A DNA stretch of 64,000 nucleotides from Hedera helix (GCA_947179155.2 OX359282.1:13106533-13170532), one strand, 5' to 3'; shown: positions 11,968 to 23,028, counted from the first letter of the stretch. Numbers and translations: made by a program. The notes: generated by a model from the sequence alone, not told the origin.

Positions 11968-12010
11968 ATACCCCCAAACTTAAACCTTTGCTTGTCCTCA
12001 AGCAAAACAA
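11968..12010 (-). repeat. Duplicated polypurine-tract segment
   Basis: The segment CCCCCAAACTTAAACC, then TTGCTTG-CCTCAAGCAA, repeats the sequence at 11780-11822 with two or three differences. The element therefore has two polypurine-tract contexts about 190 bp apart. Confidence 0.75.
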
Positions 12011-13419
12011 CACTGACTATACAAACAACAACACAAAACTTGAGCAGTGAGTTAATAAGAAAGAACATTGTGGCCTCAAGATTATTTCAAGTTTTAATTA
12101 CAAGAAAATCTCAAAACTTTGCAAAGTCTAGACTCTCAACTCATATATCAGTCAATACACACTTAGGACCCCCGTGTGTGTGTGTGTGAACCATCTGCAA
12201 CAACAAATCATCACGTAGAGGGGTGGTGTAGACAAATTACCTTAAGAAAGAAATCAAAAACTTAAAACCACATGCACATGACATCACTCTCCACTAATCC
12301 CAGCAGATAAGTCAAACAAAACTAATCTTGACATGTGCAATGTCTCATCTCATTAGGCTATACAGAGTTACCCATGTAACGAGCGTTTGACCAATGACTC
12401 CCAAACCAGTTGGCTTTAGGGCATTAGGTGTAAAGACAGCCCTAAGGGCCTAATAACTCGAGTAACAGAGGCCACAAAACTCGACTAGTCAAGTAAATTA
12501 TTATATTTATTACTATCAATACCTTTTTTTTTTCTTTTTCTTTTTCTTTCTTTTTCATTTTTTGCTTTTTTTTTTTTTTTTTTGGTTTTTTTTTTTTTTA
12601 TTTTATCATTTTTTTTATCATGTGAGTGCGTTTTAACGCTCCATCTCACGCTACTACAACATAAACATATCAAACATGAGAAGTCGTTTTGAGTGATGCA
12701 TATACGAGTTTTAAAGTAAAAGATTGTCTCATTAAGCAAGTAGTCATATAAACCGCCTCAAAGTAAACAACTTATTCAATACAGATGGTTATGTGCTCGA
12801 AGAAAAGGGATCACAAGTTATGTAAACCAATAATAAGTCAAGCACACAGACGAAGCGACGTTTATCAATTTTCTACGAGTTATAACTCAAATAATCAATG
12901 CCTGATCCTCGATTATGGTTCAATGCAAATTAACTCAATGCTCAAGAGACACAATCTATACTACAACGACTCAAAACGAAAAACAAAAAACACATACAAC
13001 ATATATTAACAACACATAGACGAACCCAGTTTCGTAGGGAGTACGATTGCACTTAGCACGTGCAACAAGCCGTTAAACCTCAAGGTTACCCAAGAGGACG
13101 AGTTTTGTCTCGTGAGGGTTTGCAGAGAATATACCCACAAAATTCAAACATGATAGCAACGTCAAAGCAACATATAGAAAGACCCCCAAACTTGGAACTG
13201 ACAAGTCCATAATGTAAACAATAAAGGAATTGAAGTGCAGAGGACTTCCTTGAAACACATGTCAGTTGTCGCCAAAAGCAACCGACTTCCATAATCCCGC
13301 TAAGATGCGCTACCTGGAAAACAAAACAAAATAAGTACATAAATAAATAAATAAAAGAAAAAGTATTTTTGTATTTTTAAAGTTTTGTATATTTTTTTTT
13401 TTTTTTTTTTGGGCTCTCT

Positions 13420-13619
13420 GGCGCAGCTGCGCCGCAAATGTACTGCATAAGGGCGCAGCTGCGCAGTATGGCAGGAAAAAGGCCTCGGGGTGGAAGGCGC
13501 AGCTGCGCAGTAAATGGTCGTGGTAATGGCGCAGCTGCGTCGTACGACAGATGGCTTTCTGTTGGGGGAGGAAGGCGCAGCTGCGCAGGAATTTGCCTGC
13601 ATAGCGGCGCAGCTGCGCC
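13420..13619. repeat. Six GGCGCAGCTGCGC-type palindromes in the internal region
   Basis: Copies start at 13420, 13452, 13496, 13528, 13574 and 13606. The first and last are perfect GGCGCAGCTGCGCC; the others end in CA or TC. CTGTTTTCTGCA lies next to the cluster and CAGAAAACTGCC next to the LTR cluster. The internal cluster was probably copied from the LTR promoter region. Confidence 0.85.
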
Positions 13620-13929
13620 GTGCATCAGTAGTGCAGTCTGCTGTTTTCTGCAAAAAATTTCACCCCATTTTTCTAACTTTGCACAATCCCACCAAATGGC
13701 TAAAACCTGAGAGAGACAAAAATAGAACTATTAAAACTACTAAGTCTACAAAAAAAAAAAAAAAAAAAAAATTCTACTTAATATTTAATGCAAATAAGAA
13801 TTAAACAGGGAGGGGGAAGTAATTGAAAATGCAAATAAGAATTAAACAAGGAGGGAGAAAGAGTGAATGGGGTGCCTCCCATCGAGCGCTTGGTTTATAG
13901 TCCTTTAGCCGGACTTCTTCGTATCAAGG

Positions 13930-14997
13930 CTATCCAATCCCTCTTCGGTAATTGAGGAACCCTCCATCCGTTGGAAGCAATTCATTATTTGGGAGGTTCC
14001 CATTTGTGATAGCGATGAAGTATAAGTCACCTAGCTTGCTCTTTGTAGGTAGATTCCCCATTTGAACGGTCAAATAGCTAGGCGCTTCTTCCATTGTGTT
14101 TGTGACCATATTGGGGCATTTAAGATTGTCAAACACAATGGGCTCTTCCTCTATCTTCTCTTCTTCAACCCACCATGGCTCCTCGTTTGAACTAGCTCTC
14201 GTGTCATAGAGAGCCATGCCGACAACATGACTACCAAGTGGGCATGCTTTTGCAAATCTGATTGGATTCTTGAACTTTGGTGGCGAAAGCTCTTGGGGCA
14301 CTAACAAGGTCGACGCATCTTCATTGGAATGCACATATATTTCTTCGCCGACTGTGTTAACCATATCCCCACTCTCCTCCAATTCCATCTCTTGTGGCTC
14401 ATCCAATTGCAGATTTGGCTCGGGTACTCTATCAGCCTCGGAATTCATGTCATGTGGCCAAGTATCTTGAGGACTATTGTTTAAGGCTTTGAGCATTTGT
14501 TCCATTTGGTCCTCAAGATTTCGAATGGAAGTAGCTTGACTAATCATTATCTCCTCATTCGATGCCATGAACTTGGACCACAATTCCTCTAATCTTGAAT
14601 TTTCTTCATGTTGCAGTGGAGGTGGACATGAGAATTCCGGTGGGTACATATGACTTGGAGCATCGTATTGATCTTGCTGAGTGTAGCTCCATGAATCATC
14701 CGGGTGATATCCCCAATCCTCATAATAATTTTTGGGATAAGCATAATTGTTGAGATAATCACCCCCATACTGTACCAGTCCATAACTGATGGTGCATTGA
14801 TGACTCGGATGATTGCCAGCACAATAATCACAAAACACATCCACACTTTGAGTACGCTGCGCTCCTAGAACGTCCAATTTCCTCGACAGTGTCTCAATTC
14901 GTGCTGACAATGCAGAAATTGCATCGAGACTATCAATCCCTGTTTCCTTTGGCTGCGTCATGCTCGTGTATGGCCATTGATAAGCACATTCATCCAT
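13930..14997 (-). CDS. Athila-like gag C-terminal protein, 355 aa
   Basis: This is probably a nucleocapsid-like, RNA-binding remnant of Athila-lineage gag. A zinc-knuckle-like motif, CDYCAGNHPSHQC (C-X2-C-X3-H-X4-C), sits near residues 55-67. It is followed by a Tyr/Asp/Pro-rich stretch and then a short coiled-coil-like segment (ATSIRNLEDQMEQMLKALNN, about 155-174) that is also found in the second Athila-like gag near 55970-56030. The C-terminal half is acidic. The capsid part normally found before the knuckle is absent: the start ATG lies only about 110 bp from the primer site. No pol follows. The open frame without stops fits a recent copy, and possibly selection on the protein in related copies. 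Start chosen at the first in-frame ATG. Confidence 0.7.
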   Translation of the reverse strand: MDECAYQWPYTSMTQPKETGIDSLDAISALSARIETLSRKLDVLGAQRTQSVDVFCDYCAGNHPSHQCTISYGLVQYGGDYLNNYAYPKNYYEDWGYHPDDSWSYTQQDQYDAPSHMYPPEFSCPPPLQHEENSRLEELWSKFMASNEEIMISQATSIRNLEDQMEQMLKALNNSPQDTWPHDMNSEADRVPEPNLQLDEPQEMELEESGDMVNTVGEEIYVHSNEDASTLLVPQELSPPKFKNPIRFAKACPLGSHVVGMALYDTRASSNEEPWWVEEEKIEEEPIVFDNLKCPNMVTNTMEEAPSYLTVQMGNLPTKSKLGDLYFIAITNGNLPNNELLPTDGGFLNYRRGIG

Positions 14998-15109
14998 GGT
15001 ACCTGAAAAGAGAAAAATATAGGAAGTAAAAAGAAATAAAATAAAAAGAAATGTTTAAATTAAGACTAATTTGATAGAAGCTAATGATGACAATAATTAT
15101 TAAACTAAT

Positions 15110-15127
15110 TCCCCGGCAACGGCGCCA
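15110..15127 (-). other. Primer-binding site, tRNA-Asp
   Basis: The plus strand TCCCCGGCAACGGCGCCA equals the 3' end of plant tRNA-Asp, so the minus strand is an 18-base perfect primer site, 6 bp from the LTR. tRNA-Asp priming is typical of Athila elements. Confidence 0.9.
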
Positions 15128-15133
15128 AAAACT

Positions 15134-17399
15134 TGTTGGGGTCTCGGTCGGAACTGTTTTTATTCTGTTTTTATGTTTTTATATTTAATAAGTTCTGACC
15201 TCGACGAGTTCGTTTGAATGAACAAAACGCGCAAGTATACGCGGTCAACAAGTAATAAAGAGTAAGTAAAGTATCGATCCCACGAGGAATTATTAACAAG
15301 AATTGCCAAACACAAGCTTATAACCAATTCAACCCTATTTAAACGAATGAATAATTGTTTTGAAAATTAAACTAATACTAGCTACTGAAAACAATTAAAG
15401 ATAGGTGAATCTAAGTATGTAACTTTCCCCAATAGTTCATTCAAGTCTCCTAACTCTCTCTTTGGCTATTCGGTCACGACGAATTGTCAACCGAGAATTC
15501 TTTATAAGAGATATGGCCAACTCTCGTTGCACCATATCCAAATCCACCCAAATCCGACCCAAGGGCAACAGAAACGGGAAGGAACACCCTAACTAGGCAA
15601 CTCACTATATCTCTATGAGAGTCAACACTAAAAAGGATTTGAAGAACAGATTCTCTCTTGGCTACACGAGGCGAGCTGATATATCTCTATCCTAACTCAC
15701 GAATCATAATCCCAACGCCATGTGGAATCACGAACACGTGTCATTGTATCTAGGTCTAAACTGGTACTCCCTCTCTCAGTTCCGCACAAGTTACCACACT
15801 AATAACTAGGTCAGACAAATACGCGTTAGGCGTAAAATATGAAAACCCATCCACACAGCCGTAGCCGATGAATGGTCAACCGAGAACTCTCTATGGTACT
15901 AACATGCCTCTCTCGAGCACATGTAGCGACATCCTACCCAAATCCGACACAAGGCAACAGAAACAAGCAGGAACGCCCAAGCTAAGAATAACAAGGGTTG
16001 AAGGTCAAGTTCTCAAAGGGTGCACATGGTGGATCGGTATATGTCTATCCTTTCCACGAATCATAATCCCAACGCCATGTGGAATCACGAACATGTGTAA
16101 CATACTTGGGTCAAACACTATACTCCCTCTCTCAGTTCCGTATAGGCTACTAAGTAAATGCACGACCTAGAAATTAACCACAAAGCACAAATACAACAAC
16201 CAATCCATATGGTGCCAACCAAAGAGAGAGTAAATCAACTAGAACAACCTATTGGGTTCCATCACAAAACCTAGATTCATGGTTTAATCCAAAACACATG
16301 CACAAAACATCATTGATCAAGTGAGTAATAGCACATATAATGAATCAAAACCAAATGGATAACATTAAACCAAAGAATATTACATCAATGGAACAATATT
16401 AATCCACTATTACAATTCCAAAAATAAACATTCAATAGATTACATAAGATAGGGAGAGAGATAGGAAGAAGAAATAAAGAAAACTCCCTAAATCATGGCC
16501 TCAAATTGATGTAGGAGCACCATGGAAGCACCATCTTGGCCTTCCAAAGTCGCCCAAGCCGCTCCCCCTCGGAAGAAACTGATATGTTTTGTTTTAGGGC
16601 TCAAAAAGTGGTTTTTATAGCAATCTGTTCGTGGCTTGACTGGCGCACGGCGCAGCTGCGCCGCACCCTAGTACAAAATGGGCGCAGCTGCGCCAAATCT
16701 TGGATTTCCTGGCAAACGGCGCAGCTGCGCCTCTCCATAGTACAAAATGGGCGCAGCTGCGCCTTAGTGCAGAAAACTGCCATTTGGCTGCTTCAGGGTC
16801 CTTTTGTATTTTGGGCGTAACTTCTTCATACGAACTCCGATTTAGGAAATTCAAGATGTTCTGGAAAGTAAATTCGTAGAGCTACAACTTTCATGTTTTA
16901 CGAAAGTGCAGATTCAAAACGGATCCATGTCAAAAGTTGTCCTCAATAGGCTGCTGCTGCATTTCTTTGTATTTCTTGTATAACTTTTGCGTCCGACCTC
17001 CGATTGCGTTGATTCAAGATGTTTCGGAAAGCTGAGGAGAAATTATATAACTTTCATGTTTGGCACAATCGGAGAATCGAAATGGATCAAGGTCGAAAGT
17101 TGGCCGCCATGTAAACGGCACGCCGAAAACGCGAACCGGGCAAACCAAGCCATGAACAAGCAAGCCCTTATTATAATTCCTGTAATACAACATAAAACAC
17201 ATAAAAAGTAATAGAAAGACACATTTTATAATAATATGGTAAAAAGACGCATAAATGAACAGAAAATACGTAAACTTACTATAAAACCTAAATTACAACA
17301 AACACGTAAAAACACATAGAAACTAACATAAATACTTAAAGATAAGCAATTTATCAAGCTCAAATGTATTCAATTCGTAAGTATAAAAACCACTTATCA
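15134..17399 (-). repeat. 5' LTR of the nested Athila-like element (2266 bp)
   Basis: It begins TGTTGGGGTC and ends CTTATCA, and is collinear with the 3' LTR. The four palindromes are at 16649, 16681, 16718 and 16750; all are perfect here. Confidence 0.92.
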
Positions 17400-17404
17400 G
17401 GTAT
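17400..17404. other. Target-site duplication GGTAT, right copy
   Basis: Identical to 9506-9510. Confidence 0.92.
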
Positions 17405-17710
17405 GACCAACTAGCCTTAATAGATGAAAGAAGGGTGGCGGCTATATTACACGGTCAGTTGTATCAGCAACGCATCTCTCGATCGTACGACAAAAAGATA
17501 CGGTCCCGAAAGTTCAAGGAAAATAATTTAGTGCTAAAGAGGGTCATGCCCTATCAAGACGAAGCCAAGGGGAAATTCGCTCCAAATTGGGAAGGACCAT
17601 TTATGGTCAAGAAAGTCCTATCTAGAGGGGCCCTCATCCTACAGGAAATGGATGGCGAAGTCTTTCCGCAGCCCCTGAATTCTGACTCTGTGAAGCGGTT
17701 ATATGCTTAA
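17405..17710 (+). pseudogene. Integrase C-terminal domain (Tat element), continuation after insertion
   Basis: This continues the integrase broken at 9510. The segment has the usual Tat/Athila C-terminal pattern: HGQLYQQR near 17452, LVLKRV near 17530, KFAPNWEGPF near 17575, and a final KRLYA before the stop at 17708-17710. This is the small beta-barrel DNA-binding part of the integrase. There are no premature stops. A run of about 22 A follows the stop codon. No chromodomain is present, as expected for non-chromovirus lineages. Confidence 0.88.
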
Positions 17711-18203
17711 AAAAAAAAAAAAAAAAAAAAATTCTTCTCCTTTGTAACTCGAACTACGTAGGACCTGATCTCCTGACCTTGTGGGAGTACGTAGGCAGCC
17801 ATCATGGCACGGTCTGTTCTATATTAAATAATAAACCTTGTCCCTATACCAAGCCCACTTCCAGAAAACCCCGAAGCCCTACTGTGACAAATACATTCCA
17901 AATCTTCCCCAAACCTAGCCACATAATTAGCCCAAAGTCCAAGACTCACTCCGTGAAATCTGAGGGGCATGCGGCAATATCTGTGAAGTTCCAATCAAGA
18001 CTTGAGAAAAGAAATAAGGCAATATATCGAAATCATAATCGGCTGGATAAAATGAGGATCTAATGAAGGGCGACGATGCATCAAAAAGGGAAATGACTAA
18101 ACCATAAATATTTCTCTATATATACAAAACATTTTGATTGCAAGTCTGTCTTTTAAATAAAAGTGATGAAACTGACATAGTCCGTGCAGGGAAATAAAAT
18201 CAT
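17711..18203 (+). other. Spacer between integrase and antisense genes
   Basis: It holds an A-run and then a segment with two TACGTA palindromes (CTACGTAGGACCTGATCTCC, then GTACGTAGGCAGCC). I recognise this as typical downstream of integrase in Tat-type elements. No gene is seen. Confidence 0.5.
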
Positions 18204-19814
18204 CTACAGGTCAGAGACCAGCTGGAGTAGGATAGACAGAATAGTCGAGGCATCGTGAACATCCGGCTCACCCGTAATCTGTTGTCCCATCATGTCAATC
18301 TGAGTCAAAAGAGCAGCAGCGCTGGTAACAGTCACAAAATGGCCCTCCATGACAACCCTGACCTGCTCGATAACACTATCTCTGGCAGAGAGGGCGGCAT
18401 CACGAGCTAGTACATCAGCATCCCGCTCCGCGTGGGCGGTATCCCTCTCAGTCTCAGTAGTAGTCAAGGCTGACCGGAGCCTGATACTCTCAATCATTAA
18501 TCTCTGGATCCGATCCACCGAATCAAGGGAAGGGACATGTACCGAAGCAGAAACCTCCTCAACATCAGATCTGGGCGCTAATCCTAAAAGCTCTGTAGGA
18601 ATGACCGCATCTGAACTGGTCTCATCGGGGAAAAGTCCTCGAGAACCACCCAATACCCCAATCGGGTCAAAGTCGGCAATCTCAGAATCTCCTTGCAACC
18701 ATAACAGATAATCGGGTGTCTGACCGGGGTGACTATCCCCAAACTCGGCCAAGACCCTGTGTGACCAAAGATCGTATACCCTCAGCAACTCCCTCTCTGT
18801 CTGAGGCGATATGAGAAATCGGTAGTCAGCTGCCCCCGCAAAGAGATGTAGACCCTGCATCTGGTCAAACTGCCCCATGACAGCTAAGGGATGATAAGTC
18901 GTCACCCCCCTCAAGCCAAGGAGAGGGAGGAAATCAAAAGGTGGCACATGAGTCAAGAAACTCTGGAAGGAGCAATAACCCGAATAGATCAGAAGATGGA
19001 AAGGATCCTCAATGGCCGATAAGAACTCCCTCCAGGAGGCTGTGTTCGTGCATCGCCGGGGACGGAAAGAGAACTGCATGGCCAGGCTGTGGCTGAAACA
19101 GAACCCGTGTCGACGAAAATGCCCGATGGGTCTGAGGTGGCTCATGAACCATACGTACAGCAAAGTAGAGCTTCCCCTGAATATGCGACCGGAGAAGGAA
19201 TGACAGTACGAGGCCGATAGGTAAGTCTCGGCAAATATCATGGGAAGGATGGTATGATCCTCCTGAAGGGCCTAAACCGCTACGATAACCCGCATATCCA
19301 GGAGGTCGTCCCCTGCGGGCATGTACAGAGCTGATATGACACAAGCCATATCAGATACTGAAAAATCCCTGGAGAATCGAAAGAAGCTATCCACCGAGCC
19401 AAATCTGTCAACCAGGAAAGATAGAGGAACAAGGTGGCTCGAGGAGGTCACAGATAGCAGAGCTGTCCTCCGCAAGCCTGTGAAAGTCAGGAACTGGCGG
19501 CGCATATGGCCAGAGGTAACCCGTGCACAGGGACCATCCACGGATAAGCCAGTGAAGCGAGCATACTCCTCAAGAGTGGGGGTCAGATACTCCATCCCAA
19601 ACCTGAAAACATGTCTGTCAGGGATCCAACAACTGAGAATGCCGTCAACAAAGCCCGGCGGCACCTGGAATGATAAAAGAGAAAAGGAGCGTCCCAGAAG
19701 ACCCTCTGCAATGATTCGGTCGGAGGGTAGCAAACTATCCAGCCACGAAAGGAACCGGCCAATGATCCCTGAGGGGGCGCGAGGGCCCACGCGAACCACA
19801 TCTATGGAGGACAT
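18204..19814 (-). pseudogene. DUF7745-like antisense extra gene (536 codons, one in-frame stop)
   Basis: It resembles the plant DUF7745 family, related to plant-mobile-domain proteins and common in Tat-type elements; its function is unknown. The N-terminal half has the hallmark segment CWIPDRHVFRFGMEYLTPTL (about residues 62-81), then EEYARFTGL. The middle is a mixed helical region. The C-terminal 100 residues are heptad-like and rich in Arg, Glu, Asp and Ala repeats (ERDTAHAERDADVLARDAAL), suggesting a coiled coil. One TAG at 19272-19274 interrupts an otherwise continuous frame, in a context where Gln would fit, so it may be a C-to-T change. The gene is antisense to the integrase and tail-to-tail with it across a 493-bp spacer. 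It lies 229 bp beyond the end of the plant-mobile-domain gene on the same strand. The start is the ATG at 19814. Confidence 0.72.
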
Positions 19815-20043
19815 CTGTAAAAAGTAGTATCAAAAGACTATGCAGGGGTCAATTTTTTTCTTTATCCACGTATATAATAAATCATGCATCATACAAGCTA
19901 TAATGGAATGAATGAATCATCAAAAGTAAATGATTGTGCATAAAATAAAATAAATCTGTACATAATCCATGAAATGAGGAATAATAATAAAACGAGCAGG
20001 TTTGAATACAGGGGTCCTAGCCTATCAAAACCTAATCAGTGAA
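19815..20043 (-). other. Spacer between the two antisense genes
   Basis: 229 bp of AT-rich sequence without a clear promoter or polyadenylation signal. Confidence 0.4.
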
Positions 20044-21993
20044 CTATATGCCATCAATGAAGGCATCATCCTCAAACTGATCTGCAGGCAAATCCGGGGG
20101 AATGGAAGCTTCACCCTCGAAGTTCAGGTCTGGGCAGGAATAGAACGGAATTGGGGCATCCGATGTGTCGGGGCCCGCGCCAAAATCAGATCCCTGCGGG
20201 TCTGCAGCATAAGCCTCCTCTGGATCTCGGCCCAAGCTCCGAACAAAAAGAGATAACTGATCCACCTACCGAGTGAGGGAAGCGATCTGGTCCGAGTGGG
20301 TGGGGGCCCGGACATACTCCATCCAATCCGTCATCATCACCGACCCGTGGACCAGGTCTCCGAGGAAGAAGGTAGCCCGGGTCTGAGGACCGATAGTGCG
20401 GGGTCTCCACCAGGCACTGAAGCTCTCGCTCGTATGAGGACTGGCAGAAAGCATATATCCGTCCTCCCCGGCCATCAGGGCCTCTGGAAGGTGGGCATAC
20501 GCAAACCAAGCTCTATCTGAAGGAGGGGCAAAAGGGATACGAGCCTCCCCAGTCACACATCTGATGGCGCGCTCCCCTAGATACAGCTCCCATCCACCGT
20601 AGGTCAGGAAGGGAATACGACGAGTGGACAAGGCATGCTCCAGATCCGCGGCATAACCACTGGCAAGGCCAGCCGCCAAATGATCTGCCGTGTAGGGAAC
20701 CCAGGTCACATCTGCGGACGAGATCAGCTCTATCTGCAGCCGACAGTGATCAAAGCTATCGGACACTGGGGTCTCCTCGAGGGTACTATGATGCCATCTA
20801 CGGCCCCTGGGATAAGTCTCCAGGCCGAGGGTAGTAACTGGCCGCAAGCAGGGTAGTCTCTCGTAAGCCCAGAACTGTCAAACAAAACAGAAAAATCGTA
20901 AGTAGCAGGAAGGGACAAAGAAATGGAACGAATCAAGAACTATACAATAAACGGGACCTACTAGCAGGAAGGGGTAGAAGTCGAGCCAAGCATCGGTCTG
21001 TCCCTCTGAGCGGAGACGAAGACCCTGGAGGAAGTAAGCGAAGGTGAAAAAGCTCCAATCGTAATCCCCGATCCGGTCAACATCCCGGGTGGCTCCAACG
21101 ATACTGAAATGGATAGTCGAGGAGTTGTTCCCCAGAAAACAGCCCCTCATAATGGTCAGAAACAAACGTCGGAGCAGAAAGTCACGAGCAGACCGGTCCT
21201 CAGGGAATGGCTCGGAGAGGACCCCTCCAATGGCATCTACAGCCAAGGCTCCCGATTGAATGCTGCGGGCCTTAAAGACCTTATCATGAGGAGAGTATCC
21301 CAACAGGGATCGAACAGCTACGGTGGTAATGTCAGTCTCCAGAGGGACCCGGGGTCCAGAGAACTCCACCCCGATGATATAACGCCAGTCGAGAGGGGTC
21401 AACATCACCTCACAGTCCAGAAGATGAAGCGACTGTGTATGGTGAAACCAGCGCTCAGATAAGGCCCTCATATAGCCCCACGGACAGCGGCGAGGGGCGA
21501 TAATGAAGAAATGTCTGAAACCCCAAGAATCTACCGTCCCCCTGTAATTGGAATGCATCGCGTGGTAGAGAGTGTAGATGCTGAACCAGTTACCCCGAGG
21601 CTGGGTAAACTCAGGAACCTGTGACAGCCATCAAAAGTCAGGCATGGTAACCATACGGGTTTGAATGAATTTAAACAACGGATATACCTCGTTAGCCGCC
21701 AGGTAGGCTGAGGGATGACTACTGAGAACAGGACCGAGCAGATCCGGTATCCTGACACGGGCCCCTGGTAAGGTCCGACTCGTGGGGGGAGGAGTCGCTA
21801 TGCCCGAAGGGCCCGCCTCTGCCTCAGTTGGGGCATCCTCATCAACAGCAGGGTGAGCGGGGCGAATAATAGACTCTGCCAGTCTACGGGAATGACGAGT
21901 CAGAACTGGAGCGGGAGCCGAGGTAGCCGCTCTACGACGGCGAACACCAGCAACCCGGGGCACTGCGGAGCCACTGGGAGCATCAGGATCCAT
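20044..21993 (-). pseudogene. Plant mobile domain (PMD) antisense extra gene, one intron, two in-frame stops
   Basis: It belongs to the plant mobile domain ('aminotransferase-like') superfamily, shared by retroelement extra genes and by the host MAIN/MAIL proteins that act in silencing. It starts MDPDAPSG with a basic, Ala/Pro-rich leader. Within the domain are HLLDCEVMLTPLDWRYIIGV (about 21440-21380), the segment DYDWSFFTFAYFLQGLR near 21030, and after the intron FWAYERLPCLRP and LYLGERAIR. The tail is acidic and ends FEDDAFIDGI. An 87-nt intron is predicted at 20875-20961 (GTAGGT...TTTGACAG, phase 0); without it a stop at 20878 would end the domain. Two in-frame stops remain: TGA at 21631-21633, and TAG at 20266-20268 inside a leucine-heptad segment where Gln would fit. 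The product would be about 620 aa. No frameshift is seen. Confidence 0.78.
20875..20961 (-). other. Predicted 87-nt phase-0 intron of the PMD gene
   Basis: On the minus strand it starts GTAGGT and ends TTTGACAG. Both exon edges fall on codon boundaries of the same frame, and removing it places FWAYERL directly after the FLL segment, a junction typical of PMD proteins. Confidence 0.65.
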
Positions 21994-22248
21994 GGCTGAA
22001 ACGGCATCACGAAAAGGAGGTACATCCTTAGCTCGTTATCTTTCAAAAATCTTATTGCATATTGCTAAAAAAAATCATAGGGCAGCATGACATGTTTATA
22101 AACTGAAAATGCATGAATAAATCCCTAGAGGTGCGCTAGATTTCCTGAAATTTCGGCAGAGTTTCGTTTGTAAAATGGACATCCCATGCACGATCCGGCA
22201 TGTTTAATCAAGTCAGGCAACCAACAAATCCCAAATGCAAGTGAAAAT
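21994..22248. other. Tat-element sequence upstream of the PMD gene
   Basis: 255 bp of non-coding DNA that would contain the promoter side of the antisense PMD gene. It continues at 26171 after the solo LTR. No clear TATA box is visible. Confidence 0.4.
22244..22248. other. Target-site duplication AAAAT (left); right copy 26171-26175
   Basis: Exact 5-bp direct repeat immediately outside the TG and CA ends of the solo LTR. Confidence 0.85.
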
Positions 22249-23012
22249 TGTAACGCCCCCAAAATCCCCGCGCTTTCGATGCGGCGAACCTTGTGCGTTA
22301 ATTTCATACATCTATCGACTTAATCAATGATCCCATAATCATATTGGTTGAAATAGTCTTATTTTAGACTATACATTAACAATTTCTCTTAACATTGTCC
22401 CTGGATCTTAACTTGATCTCAGTCTCATAAGTATACAAGTATCAACTTGTATTTCATCCGTATAAATGGATAAAACCATATATAACGGTTTAATTTTAAC
22501 CTTAGGATTTAAATATTCGATATACGTCCACTTGTAACGGTCTCATTCGTACTACAAGTATCAATATACAAAGATATCTCTTCATATCAATAATCCTACT
22601 TATATGGTATTCAGAATAGTAATAACGAGTTATACCTGGGTCCGAGGAACCTTAACGAAGGATTTGACCAGTCAACATCGCTTAGTTCTGTCTCAGTTCT
22701 GTCTCAGATGTACAACACTCACAAGTTATTTACCGATCCTCATCCAGATAAATAGATCATTATCAATACTATGTTAAATTTTAACAATTCTAGGTTATAT
22801 CAAAATAAAGACATAACAACATTCTGATGATAATTATTTATATCATTCATTCAATATTCGGTTACATGTTTGTTTGTTCGTATTACAACAGTCATTATGA
22901 CATATACAAATACAATCAATTTACATGAAAACCTAATCTATGCTGCATCTTTAAGTTCATGATCTTCTTAACGTTCATCTTTAATCTGCAAATAAGGTTT
23001 TATTCGCAAGAA

Positions 23013-23028
23013 TGAGCACGACGGCTCA
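23013..23028. other. TGAGC hairpin in solo LTR
   Basis: TGAGC-ACGACG-GCTCA, a perfect 5-bp stem. In the second solo LTR the same place (59925-59940) is degraded to TGAGC-ACGAAG-ATTCA. Confidence 0.55.

Larger units (their letters stand above)
11777..13929 (-). other. Non-coding 3' internal region of the nested element
   Basis: No protein domain is seen. It holds the polypurine tract next to the LTR, two further polypurine-like copies (CCCCCAAACTT at 11971 and 13183), a long pyrimidine tract at 12522-12610, homopolymer T and A runs near 13392-13410 and 13751-13770, and a cluster of six GC-rich palindromes. Confidence 0.6.
9511..17399 (-). mobile_element. Athila-like non-autonomous LTR retrotransposon nested in integrase
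   Basis: Two LTRs of exactly 2266 bp (9511-11776 and 15134-17399) flank a 3357-bp internal region, and the whole is bracketed by GGTAT. The primer site at 15110-15127 places the element on the minus strand. The only coding sequence is a gag-like C-terminal protein; capsid, protease, RT, RNase H and integrase are absent, so movement must depend on another element's proteins. By eye the LTRs differ at roughly 1% of positions, which suggests a fairly recent insertion. Confidence 0.92.

Noticed and set aside
13420..13619. CRISPR-like array of short palindromic repeats
   Set aside because: Spacers are of unequal length, repeats are only 14 bp, the DNA is plant retroelement sequence, and no cas gene is present.
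18349..19827. Plus-strand frames of 120 and 168 codons over the DUF7745-like gene
   Set aside because: Shadows of the minus-strand gene; the minus-strand product has recognisable family segments and these do not.
20878..20966. Reading the PMD gene as ending at 20878
   Set aside because: The segment has GT...AG edges on codon boundaries and PMD-type sequence resumes right after it, so an intron explains it better.
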